This document shows, piece after piece, positions 25,892 through 33,735 of a stretch of DNA of 64,000 nt. Origin of the DNA: Sphingobacteriales bacterium. GTDB lineage: Bacteria; Bacteroidota; Bacteroidia; Chitinophagales; JADIYW01. The notes beneath the pieces were generated by a model. That model was not told where the DNA came from and made no database searches. It saw only the letters and a program-made list of their open reading frames with translations. Position 1 is the first letter of the stretch, and every line of letters starts with the position of its first letter. The position numbers were made by a program, and so were the translations under genes. The DNA lies in NCBI GenBank assembly GCA_016721245.1, contig JADKIQ010000003.1:320501-384500 (forward strand), in the 5' to 3' direction.

Positions 25892-26653
25892 TCAATACTC
25901 AAACGGATATTTCTGATTGTATTTGTACAGATACAAATTGTTGATTTCAGGATTATGTTTTATGATTAGATATTCCTGAAACAATTCAGCATCTTTCTTT
26001 AATATTGCTGTCAACGTTTCATCATCAAATTTTACAATGCTCCCGGTTTCCATAGACAGCAAAAACCGATTAGTTTTGCTTTGGTGCCCTGTTGAATATC
26101 CAAGGTCTTTAGCGAATTCTTTTCTGGCATAATCCTGAGCATCCAATGCAGGTGAATTGTTATACAATTCTGCTTTTTCCGGATTCACCAATTTTGATGA
26201 TTTCAGACTTTTGTACTGATTAATAATTGCATATCCTCCAATAGAAACCACCGGATAGAAATTACCGGCAATTTTGCAGTATATAAAATGTCCGTCATTG
26301 AAACCCCAGACGGAATCGAGATTTAACCTTGCCGATGTTGAAAGCACGCTTTTTAAATCAGCTTCAGATTTGTTACAGGGGTAAAACGGATCTTTGTCGT
26401 CATAGCTGGCATTCCGCCAGCTGATATCGGATTTGCAAAAGGTGGCATCCCTGATCTGATAGAGTAAGCTGTCAAATTTCCAGCCGGATATAAAAGGTTT
26501 ACCTTTTAAAAAATGATCAAAATCGGAATAAAGACCTTTTTCAAAGGAAGCAGCAGTTAGGACAACCTGAACATCCTGTTTTTTATTCCCGAAAGAAGAT
26601 TGTGAAAAAACCAGAGAGGGCAAGAGCAGTAAAATACAAACCAACTGTTTCAT
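25892..26653 (-). CDS. Exported protein of unknown function
   Basis: A 253-residue protein with a clear signal peptide (MKQLVCILLLLPSLVFSQ, cleavage near residue 18). The rest is soluble, rich in Lys, Asp and aromatic residues, with two Cys-containing segments (FCKSD, FYPCNKS). I do not recognise a domain. It begins three bases after the end of trhO and is very probably co-transcribed with it. Confidence 0.7.
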   Translation of the reverse strand: MKQLVCILLLLPSLVFSQSSFGNKKQDVQVVLTAASFEKGLYSDFDHFLKGKPFISGWKFDSLLYQIRDATFCKSDISWRNASYDDKDPFYPCNKSEADLKSVLSTSARLNLDSVWGFNDGHFIYCKIAGNFYPVVSIGGYAIINQYKSLKSSKLVNPEKAELYNNSPALDAQDYARKEFAKDLGYSTGHQSKTNRFLLSMETGSIVKFDDETLTAILKKDAELFQEYLIIKHNPEINNLYLYKYNQKYPFEY

Positions 26654-26656
26654 CGC

Positions 26657-27724
26657 TTATTCTGCTTTTATATCAGAAGATTTCATTTCGCTGCTGGATT
26701 TTTTGAAAACCAGTTGCTCGCCCCTTCCTTTTTTAAATACCTTTCTGCCGGGGTTGATGCCTTTGCGCAAAGCTCTTTGTTCCTCTTCGGGCAGCAAGGA
26801 AATTTTCATACATTCTTCGCAGCAGCAGCCATTGTATTTGGCAGCACAGGCTTCGCACTGGATGAATAACAAATGACAACCTTCATTTTTACAATTGGTA
26901 TGTGTGTCGGCAGGTGTACCGCACTGGTGGCATTGCGCAATTACTTCGTGTGAAATTTTCTCGCCCAACCTTCTGTCAAACACAAAATTCTTTCCTTTAA
27001 ATTTATTTTTTAAGCCTTTGGCTTCCACCTGGCGGGCGTATTCTATAATACCGCCATTCAGTTGAAAGACATTCTTGTAGCCGTTGTGTTTCAGCCAGGC
27101 ACTGGCCTTCTCACAGCGGATACCGCCGGTGCAATACATCACCACATTCTTGTCTTTATTTTCCTGCAGCATATCTACCACCAGTGGCAATTGCTCTCGG
27201 AACGTATCAACGTCCGGCGTAATGGCGTTTTCAAAATGCCCGATTTCACTTTCGTAGTGATTGCGCATATCTACCAGAATGGTATCTTCTTTATCTGTCA
27301 GCGCGTTGAATTCATCTGCATTTAAATGCACCCCGCAATCGCTGGAATCGAAGGTTTCGTCATTCAGCCCGTCGGCAACGATTTTAGTGCGCACCAGTAT
27401 CTTCAGTTTGGTAAAGGATTTTCCGTCATCATCCACTGCATAATTTAAGCGGATACCGTTTAAGAACGGATAAGAGTAGAGGTAATCAACAAATGCCTGT
27501 TGCTGATTGTCCGGCACGGAAATTTGTGCGTTGATGCCTTCTTTCGCCACATAAATTCTGCCGAGCACACCGAGTTTATCTAAAGATAAATAAAGTTCGT
27601 TTCGCCATTCTTCCGGATGCTCAATTCTGTAATATTTGTAGAAGGATATAGTGGTGCGTTTTTCGCTGCTGGCGAGCAGATGCTGTTCTAAGACACGCTT
27701 ATCCACCCTGTTCCAAAGTTGCAT
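26657..27724 (-). CDS. trhO: tRNA uridine-34 hydroxylase TrhO (YceA, rhodanese-type)
   Basis: A 355-residue protein. The N-terminal acylphosphatase-like region (GRIYVAKEGINAQISV) is followed by a rhodanese domain with active loop CTGGIRC (C198-C204), then a Cys-rich C-terminal zinc-like region (CHQCGTPADTHTNC, CEACAAKYNGCCCEEC). This is the full TrhO layout. The enzyme makes 5-hydroxyuridine at the tRNA wobble position without needing prephenate. A -7 box lies 31 bases upstream. Confidence 0.93.
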   Translation of the reverse strand: MQLWNRVDKRVLEQHLLASSEKRTTISFYKYYRIEHPEEWRNELYLSLDKLGVLGRIYVAKEGINAQISVPDNQQQAFVDYLYSYPFLNGIRLNYAVDDDGKSFTKLKILVRTKIVADGLNDETFDSSDCGVHLNADEFNALTDKEDTILVDMRNHYESEIGHFENAITPDVDTFREQLPLVVDMLQENKDKNVVMYCTGGIRCEKASAWLKHNGYKNVFQLNGGIIEYARQVEAKGLKNKFKGKNFVFDRRLGEKISHEVIAQCHQCGTPADTHTNCKNEGCHLLFIQCEACAAKYNGCCCEECMKISLLPEEEQRALRKGINPGRKVFKKGRGEQLVFKKSSSEMKSSDIKAE

Positions 27725-27755
27725 GCTTTGTAGTTTTTGGGTTAAATAATATTCA

Positions 27756-27763
27756 CAAAATTA
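27756..27763 (-). promoter_or_regulatory. -7 box (TAATTTTG) of trhO
   Basis: A perfect TAnnTTTG match on the minus strand, 31 bases before the trhO start. Confidence 0.5.
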
Positions 27764-27843
27764 CAAAAATTAAAATCATTTACGTAATTTAACGTCGATT
27801 TTCAAACAATCATAAAATTCAAATTAACCAAAAACAACCAACA

Positions 27844-28602
27844 ATGAAAAAATTAGTAGCGATTTTATTGCTTTTAGGCGCATTTGTACAGCAGTCGGAA
27901 GCTAAAATACAAGCAGGAGTAGGCATTACCGTAGGGCCGGCTTGCGGAAGATGGAATAACGGCATTCAAAACCCGAAACTGGCAACAGCCGGTGGTCAGG
28001 TAGGCTATCAGGTAGGCGTACATGCTGGTATTCAGGCGCGTATCTGGTTTAATAAATTTGTTGGTATCAATCTTGCCGGAGAATTTAATATGTCCGGAAG
28101 TTCTTTCAAAAAAATACAAGGTGTAAACGATTTTAAACAAACTCATAAAGAAAATCAGGTTACCATTCCTTTATCAGTAATGGTGGGATGGGGCAATGAG
28201 CGCTTGAGAATTTATGGTAATTTCGGTGGCTATTTTGGTTATAATGTAAGCGGTAAAGATAAAGGTGTTATTACACTGGATGGTTCTATACAACCCAACG
28301 ACGGCTTCGTAAAATCTGACTACAAAAACGTATACAACGCAATTGATGCAGGTGTGAGATTAGGAGCAGGTTTACAGGTATATGTAGATAAAAAATTAAA
28401 AAGCTGCGTAACGTTTGATATCAACTACGATTACGGTTTAATCAAATCATTTAAAAACGAAGAACCAGGTTTCTTCCCTGAACCTACAAAGATTAAAATT
28501 ACACCATCTAAACTGGTAATTGGTGTAGGTTTCTTATATACATTTGGTAAAAGCCAGGCGGAAGAAAAACCAAAGCGTGCAACAGATATGATTACAGAAT
28601 AA
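27844..28602 (+). CDS. Outer-membrane beta-barrel protein
   Basis: A 252-residue protein with a signal peptide ending near QQSEA/K (residue 20). Alternating hydrophobic strands run to a C-terminal segment ending in LYTFGKS-like aromatic residues, the pattern of porin-family barrels (PorT/OMP_b-brl type). About 8 strands are likely. Role unknown. It ends in the bidirectional terminator shared with hemB. Confidence 0.78.
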   Translation: MKKLVAILLLLGAFVQQSEAKIQAGVGITVGPACGRWNNGIQNPKLATAGGQVGYQVGVHAGIQARIWFNKFVGINLAGEFNMSGSSFKKIQGVNDFKQTHKENQVTIPLSVMVGWGNERLRIYGNFGGYFGYNVSGKDKGVITLDGSIQPNDGFVKSDYKNVYNAIDAGVRLGAGLQVYVDKKLKSCVTFDINYDYGLIKSFKNEEPGFFPEPTKIKITPSKLVIGVGFLYTFGKSQAEEKPKRATDMITE

Positions 28603-28623
28603 TTAGTGTAATCAAGCATAAAG

Positions 28624-28655
28624 AAAAAGGGAAAGTTTAAACTTTCCCTTTTTTT
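28624..28655. terminator. Bidirectional rho-independent terminator, overlapping the hemB stop
   Basis: A perfect 30-bp palindrome with arms AAAAAGGGAAAGTTT and its complement, with poly-A and poly-T on the two sides, so it works in both directions. The last five codons and the stop of hemB (minus strand) lie inside it. Confidence 0.9.
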
Positions 28656-29617
28656 ATGCTGTTTGCGTAATCTTTAGAACCATAGGAAATCACCACATCA
28701 GCACCGGCTCGGTGAATACTCAGTAAAGTTTCTTCGAGACATTTGGTATAATCAATCCAGCCGTTTTTAGCGGCAGCCTGCAGCATGGCATATTCGCCGC
28801 TTACATGATATGCAGCAATTGGTATCGGAAAATTCTGTCTCAATTCATGAATGATATCTAAGTAAACAGTTGCAGGTTTTACCATTAAGAAATCAGCGCC
28901 TTCCGCGTAATCCAACTCTGCTTCCACCATAGCTTCCCGTTTGTTGGCAGGATTCATCTGATAAGTTTTCTTATCGCCGGATTTTGGTGCAGATTCCAAG
29001 GCATCTCTGAACGGACCGTAGAAAGCACTGGCATATTTTGCCGTGTAGGACATGATGGAGGTTTCGCTGAATCCTTTTGAATCCAGTGTCTCTCTGATGT
29101 AACCAACTCGGCCGTCCATCATATCGCTCGGTCCGATAATATCGATACCGGCTTCAGCCTGTGCCACCGACATTTTTGCCAGAATTGGTAATGTCTTATC
29201 ATTATGAATTTTCCCATTTTCAACATAGCCATCATGTCCGTCAGAAGAGTAAGGATCCATGGCTACATCGCTGATTAAACAGCACTCTGGAAATTTCTTT
29301 TTAAATTCTTTTATCGCTTTCAGGTAAAAATTCTTCTGCGAATAACTATAGGTAGCGGTTTTGTTTTTCAAGGCATCTTCCACCGCCGGAAATAAAATAA
29401 AACTGTTTACACCCACGTTCATGCAGGCTTCTATTTCTTTCAAGGCATTATCGATGCTCAACTGAAAGATATCCGGCAGGGATTTTATGGCGTTCTTTTT
29501 ATTTTTGCCATCCACTAAAAATAAAGGCTGCACTAAATGTTTCGGAAGCAAATATATTTCTTCCGCTAAGCCCCGGATGGCGGCATTTTTTCTGTTTCTG
29601 CGAGGACGTTGTAACAT
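28637..29617 (-). CDS. hemB: Porphobilinogen synthase (delta-aminolevulinate dehydratase)
   Basis: A 326-residue enzyme that joins two 5-aminolevulinate molecules into porphobilinogen for heme. The Schiff-base lysines lie in SYTAKYASAFYGPF and FLMVKPA. The metal-site loop, VAMDPYSSDGHDG (118-130), has Asp/Ala where zinc enzymes have Cys, so this is the magnesium-type, zinc-independent form. A -7 box four bases upstream of the ATG suggests a leaderless mRNA. The gene ends inside the terminator palindrome. Confidence 0.96.
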   Translation of the reverse strand: MLQRPRRNRKNAAIRGLAEEIYLLPKHLVQPLFLVDGKNKKNAIKSLPDIFQLSIDNALKEIEACMNVGVNSFILFPAVEDALKNKTATYSYSQKNFYLKAIKEFKKKFPECCLISDVAMDPYSSDGHDGYVENGKIHNDKTLPILAKMSVAQAEAGIDIIGPSDMMDGRVGYIRETLDSKGFSETSIMSYTAKYASAFYGPFRDALESAPKSGDKKTYQMNPANKREAMVEAELDYAEGADFLMVKPATVYLDIIHELRQNFPIPIAAYHVSGEYAMLQAAAKNGWIDYTKCLEETLLSIHRAGADVVISYGSKDYANSIKKGKV

Positions 29618-29621
29618 GATG

Positions 29622-29629
29622 CAAAGATA
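29622..29629 (-). promoter_or_regulatory. -7 box (TATCTTTG) of hemB, four bases before ATG
   Basis: A perfect TAnnTTTG match, then CATC and the ATG. Leaderless-type spacing. Confidence 0.65.
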
Positions 29630-29727
29630 GTGAAAATGTCTGAATTAGGATTTGCGGGATTGTTGGATGATAGGAAAGTATAATCCGGTAATCCTTTCAT
29701 CCAATAAATCTAAATTCTGACAATAGC

Positions 29728-30654
29728 CTATACTCCTAATTTTTTCAGTGCACCCAAAATATCCTGTTCAATATTAGATGTATCGGCTTTTATGAATTTT
29801 TCTCCTAAAATAAGTTCGTAAAGTTCGATGTACCGGTTCGAGATATTTTCTACGATTTCATCGGTCATTTCCGGAACAGTTTGTCCTTCCTTACCCATGA
29901 AATTATTAACGATAAGCCATTCGCGGACAAACTCTTTGGAGAGTTGTTTCTGTGCTTCGTTGTTGTTCAGTCGTTCTTCATAGCCTTCGGCATAAAAATA
30001 GCGGGAAGAATCCGGCGTATGAATTTCATCGATTAAATAAATGGTATCGCCGATTTTGCCGAATTCATATTTGGTATCCACTAAAATTAGTCCGCGTTTT
30101 GCAGCGATTTCTGTACCGCGCTGAAATACCTGCTGCGTATATCTTTCCAGTTGTTCGTAATCTTCTTTACTCACGATACCGCGTGCCAGAATTTCTTCTT
30201 TAGAGATTTCCTCATCGTGGCCAACGATAGCTTTGGTAGTTGGTGTGATGATGGGTGTTTCAAATTTTTGGTTTTCCTTCATGCCTTCGGGAAGCGTTAC
30301 GCCACATAAAACACGGTCACCGTTTTTGTAGGCACGCCAGGCTGAACCGGCAAGGTATCCGCGAATCACCATTTCTACACGGAAAGGCTCGCAAACTTTT
30401 CCGATGGTGACGTTGGCTGCCGGCACGTCCAGGACCCAGTTGGGAACGATATCTTTGGTAGCGGCCAAAAAACTGGAGGCAATCTGGTTCAGCACCTGAC
30501 CTTTGTAGGGAATCGGGCGGGGCAGTACCACATCAAACGCAGAAATACGGTCGCTCACCATCATTACGAGAAATTGGTCGTCGATGTTGTACACATCGCG
30601 CACTTTACCTTTGTAAAAACTTTTTTGTTTGGGAAAATGAAAGGGTGCAGCCAT
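29728..30654 (-). CDS. purC: Phosphoribosylaminoimidazole-succinocarboxamide synthase
   Basis: A 308-residue SAICAR synthase, the purine step that joins aspartate to CAIR using ATP. Characteristic segments are KGKVRDVYNI near the N-terminus, SDRISAFDVVLP, CEPFRVEMVIRGYLAGSAW and LVDTKYEFG. The ATG at 30654 is preferred to the in-frame TTG at 30669, because that TTG lies inside a perfect -7 box. The length fits the long bacterial/eukaryotic-like PurC class. It is upstream of hemB on the same strand, 110 bases apart. Confidence 0.95.
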   Translation of the reverse strand: MAAPFHFPKQKSFYKGKVRDVYNIDDQFLVMMVSDRISAFDVVLPRPIPYKGQVLNQIASSFLAATKDIVPNWVLDVPAANVTIGKVCEPFRVEMVIRGYLAGSAWRAYKNGDRVLCGVTLPEGMKENQKFETPIITPTTKAIVGHDEEISKEEILARGIVSKEDYEQLERYTQQVFQRGTEIAAKRGLILVDTKYEFGKIGDTIYLIDEIHTPDSSRYFYAEGYEERLNNNEAQKQLSKEFVREWLIVNNFMGKEGQTVPEMTDEIVENISNRYIELYELILGEKFIKADTSNIEQDILGALKKLGV

Positions 30655-30666
30655 ATCGGTTTTTTG

Positions 30667-30674
30667 CAAAAATA
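30667..30674 (-). promoter_or_regulatory. -7 box (TATTTTTG) of purC
   Basis: A perfect TAnnTTTG match 12 bases before the chosen ATG. It excludes the TTG start at 30669. Confidence 0.6.
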
Positions 30675-30800
30675 CATCACAATGGATTTAAAATGGAAAG
30701 ATTGTTTCCACAGCGAATATTTTGTTAACAGGAATACCATTTGAAAGACTACAAAATCCAAACGTATATATTTGAAGACAAAAGAGATAACCTAAATTTC

Positions 30801-30835
30801 TTACCGTTTACTGCTCATCACTCATCACTAATTCG
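30801..30835. repeat. 7-bp periodic tandem repeat (5 units) abutting the mdh -7 box
   Basis: Units TTACCGT, TTACTGC, TCATCAC, TCATCAC, TAATTCG. The next base is the T of the -7 box TATCTTTG. Confidence 0.65.
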
Positions 30836-30843
30836 TATCTTTG
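30836..30843 (+). promoter_or_regulatory. -7 box (TATCTTTG) of mdh
   Basis: A perfect TAnnTTTG match 40 bases upstream of the mdh ATG. Confidence 0.65.
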
Positions 30844-30883
30844 CCCCGAATTTTTAGTTCTTTAATCAAATAAATTAAATAAA

Positions 30884-31819
30884 ATGAAAGTTACCGTTGT
30901 AGGTGCAGGAGCAGTAGGCGCAACCGTTGCCGATAATATTGCACGCAAAGAATTATGCCACGAACTGGTTTTATTAGACATCAAAGAAGGTATTGCAGAA
31001 GGCAAGGCCATGGATATGATGCAAACTTCTTCTCTTTTAGGTTTTGATACCAAAATTACCGGTTCTACCAATGACTATACTAAAACTGCCAACAGTGATG
31101 TGGTGGTAATTACTTCAGGACTGCCACGTAAACCGGGTATGACACGTGAGGAATTAATCGGAGTAAATGCAGGTATCGTAAAAGGAGTGGCTGAAAATAT
31201 CTTAAAATATTCACCCAACACTATTTTCGTTATCATCTCCAATCCAATGGATACGATGACTTACCTTGCCTTGAAAGCAACCGGTATTCCTAAAAACCGT
31301 ATCATAGGTATGGGCGGTGCATTGGATTCATCAAGATTCAAATATTATTTGTCAGTAGCTTTAGGTTGCTCTCAAAACGACTTAAATGCAACAGTTATTG
31401 GCGGTCACGGCGATACAACTATGATTCCTTTAACCCGTTTTGCTACCTTGAATTCTAATCCGGTTTCTAATTTATTAGATGCTGATACCTTGAAAAAAGT
31501 AGCTGCTGACACGATGGTGGGCGGTGCTACGCTTACAGGTTTAATCGGTACATCTGCATGGTATGCTCCGGGTGCAGCTGGTATGGCAGTAGTAGAATCT
31601 ATCTTGCGTGATGAGAAAAAAGTAATCACTTCTTGTGTATACTTAGAAGGTGAATATGGCCAGTCTGATATCTGCTTAGGCGTTCCGGTAGTAATCGGCA
31701 AAAACGGCTGGGAAAAAATCATCGATTATAAATTAAACGAAGAAGAGCAAGCGGCATTCAACAAAAGTGCAGATGCAGTTCGTTCTATGAATGATGTGTT
31801 AAAGACATTATCGATATAA
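30884..31819 (+). CDS. mdh: Malate dehydrogenase (LDH-like MDH)
   Basis: A 311-residue NAD-dependent enzyme of the citric acid cycle. It has the Rossmann motif GAGAVGATVADN (7-18), the malate-recognition Arg pattern LPRKPGMTREEL, NPMDTMTYLA, and the catalytic His in GGHGDTTMIP. It converts malate and oxaloacetate. The gene has its own promoter and a strong terminator, so it is monocistronic. Confidence 0.97.
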   Translation: MKVTVVGAGAVGATVADNIARKELCHELVLLDIKEGIAEGKAMDMMQTSSLLGFDTKITGSTNDYTKTANSDVVVITSGLPRKPGMTREELIGVNAGIVKGVAENILKYSPNTIFVIISNPMDTMTYLALKATGIPKNRIIGMGGALDSSRFKYYLSVALGCSQNDLNATVIGGHGDTTMIPLTRFATLNSNPVSNLLDADTLKKVAADTMVGGATLTGLIGTSAWYAPGAAGMAVVESILRDEKKVITSCVYLEGEYGQSDICLGVPVVIGKNGWEKIIDYKLNEEEQAAFNKSADAVRSMNDVLKTLSI

Positions 31820-31838
31820 TCTACCTTAATGGTTAAAC

Positions 31839-31875
31839 AAAAAAGGCAGCTGTTTTATTTCAGCTGCCTTTTTTT
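31839..31875 (+). terminator. Rho-independent terminator of mdh
   Basis: A 14-bp stem (AAAAAAGGCAGCTG paired with CAGCTGCCTTTTTT) with an eight-base loop and a T run, 19 bases past the mdh stop. Confidence 0.93.
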
Positions 31876-31948
31876 ATGTTAATACAAAACAATACTCAGC
31901 ATTTATCGTTAATTTTAGAGTACAAAATAAAGAGAATCACCCGCTGAT

Positions 31949-32641
31949 ATGAAAAAATATATTATTCTGTTATTGACAAGCACCTTGTTATTTTCCTGTA
32001 AAAAGGATGACACGGTTATGGTGCAGTTTTTTCTGAAGTCCAGTGGTAAAACACCATTTGGTCGTTCCTATTTATTGGATCAGGCTAAGACGAAGATGCT
32101 TTTCTCTAATTTCAGATATATAGATAATACGGGAAAAGAAACTATGGTGAAAGACGTTTTTTTGTATAAAAACGGAGATAAAGGATTCAGTTTTAAAGTT
32201 CCTTCAGGTAATTTTACTTCGTTCAGGTTTTCTTTCGGATTAGATAAAGCGACAAACAATTCAACACCTTCTTCTTTTCCGGCATCTAACCCTTTAAGTG
32301 TCGAGACTGGGCTTTATTGGGATATGCTTAAATACAGATTCCTGATTGTGGAAGGGGATATTGACGATTCACCAACAAAAGATAACACACCCGATGCGCC
32401 TTTTTCTATGCATTTAGGAGGAGATACACTATATACGGAAATAAATTTAACGGATATTCCGGCAAAAGGAACTACGATGAATATAGAATTGGATATGGAT
32501 AAACTTTTTGTGCTGGATAGTGATCCTTTTCTGATCACCAATTTCAGTAACCATAGCGAAGCGGGAGAAGTGAGCAGAGGAATTGCTATTAAAAACAGTT
32601 TTGTCAGTGGAATTAATGCAACCGTATTGCGTCCTGAATGA
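31949..32641 (+). CDS. MbnP-like copper-associated lipoprotein
   Basis: A 230-residue lipoprotein (lipidated Cys 17 in LLFSC). The fold-defining segments match MbnP: SNFRYIDNTGK, KVPSGNFTSFRFSFGLD, NPLSVETGLYWDM and FSMHLGGD. In characterised pairs the diheme partner MbnH oxidises a Trp of MbnP to kynurenine, forming a copper site. This protein has exactly one Trp, W124, in the YWDMLKYRF position. Its stop overlaps the start of the MbnH-like gene by four bases. The copper role is from family knowledge; substrate and purpose here are inference. Confidence 0.85.
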   Translation: MKKYIILLLTSTLLFSCKKDDTVMVQFFLKSSGKTPFGRSYLLDQAKTKMLFSNFRYIDNTGKETMVKDVFLYKNGDKGFSFKVPSGNFTSFRFSFGLDKATNNSTPSSFPASNPLSVETGLYWDMLKYRFLIVEGDIDDSPTKDNTPDAPFSMHLGGDTLYTEINLTDIPAKGTTMNIELDMDKLFVLDSDPFLITNFSNHSEAGEVSRGIAIKNSFVSGINATVLRPE

Positions 32642-33729
32642 GCAGAAAATTATTCATATCCATTAGCCTGCTGATAATGATTATGTCATTGTCTTTTTAT
32701 GCCTGTAAAAAAGATAACACAATCGAAGAAGCTCCGAAGACAACGGCTTATGTGGCTCCTTCCATTCAGAATTTCCGGACAATGCCTATAGATGCGGCTA
32801 ATCCTATGACAGTGGAAGGAATTGCACTGGGCAAAAAATTATTCTTCGATCCGATTTTATCCAGAGATTCTACTATTTCCTGTTCCAGTTGTCATAAACA
32901 GGAAAATTCTTTTTCTGATCCGCGTCCGAGAAGCCGTGGTGTAGATGATATGCCCGGACCAAGACATTCGATGGCACTGATAAATTTAGCCTGGCAGAAA
33001 GACCGCTTTTTCTGGGATGGAAGAGTGAGTACACTGAAAGAACAGGCCGGACTGCCTATTGAAGATCCTTTGGAAATGCATTTACCTATTGCACAGGCAG
33101 AACAGCGCATACAACGTCATCCTGAATACGTAGATATGTTTTGGAAAGCATTTGGAACGAAAACGGTTACAAAAGATTTAATTACCAAAGCCATAGAGCA
33201 GTTCGAAAAAACATTGCTTTCTTACAATTCAAAGTTTGATAAATACGCAAGAGGCGAGATGGAGTTATCTGCATCGGAATTGCGAGGGTTGGATATTTTT
33301 AAAACAGAAAAAGGCGATTGTTTTCATTGTCATAGTTCTACCGCACCGGAAGTATTTATTTCTCCCGACAGAACTTTTGCCAACAACGGACTGGATTCTG
33401 TTTCCTCTGTGCTGGATTTCGCCGATTTTGGATTGGGTAAATTTACCGGCAATACGAATGATTACGGACGGTTTAAAATTCCGACCTTACGTAATTTAGC
33501 TTTCACGGCTCCGTACATGCACGATGCACGTTTTGCTACTTTGGATGAGGTGATTGATTTTTATAATGACGGACCCAAAGGATCGCTTACGCTTGAACCT
33601 ATTATGCGTGAAAAGGCAAACAAACGTGTAGAATTAACAGGTCATTGGGGACTCAATTTGTCTACTCAGGAAAAAGCAGACTTGAAAGCATTTCTGCTTA
33701 CTTTATCTGACTCCACATTTATTCGTTAA
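32638..33729 (+). CDS. MbnH-like diheme cytochrome c peroxidase-family protein
   Basis: A 363-residue exported lipoprotein (Cys 23). It has two heme c sites: CSSCH (82-86) and CFHCH (228-232). Other family segments are GKKLFFDPILSRD, DDMPGPRHSMALINLAW and the late PYMHDARFATLDEVIDFYN. It belongs to the diheme peroxidase/MauG superfamily. Because it directly overlaps an mbnP-like gene, I assign it as the MbnH-type tryptophan-oxidising partner rather than a plain H2O2-scavenging peroxidase. Confidence 0.88.
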   Translation: MSRKLFISISLLIMIMSLSFYACKKDNTIEEAPKTTAYVAPSIQNFRTMPIDAANPMTVEGIALGKKLFFDPILSRDSTISCSSCHKQENSFSDPRPRSRGVDDMPGPRHSMALINLAWQKDRFFWDGRVSTLKEQAGLPIEDPLEMHLPIAQAEQRIQRHPEYVDMFWKAFGTKTVTKDLITKAIEQFEKTLLSYNSKFDKYARGEMELSASELRGLDIFKTEKGDCFHCHSSTAPEVFISPDRTFANNGLDSVSSVLDFADFGLGKFTGNTNDYGRFKIPTLRNLAFTAPYMHDARFATLDEVIDFYNDGPKGSLTLEPIMREKANKRVELTGHWGLNLSTQEKADLKAFLLTLSDSTFIR

Positions 33730-33735
33730 ATTTTA

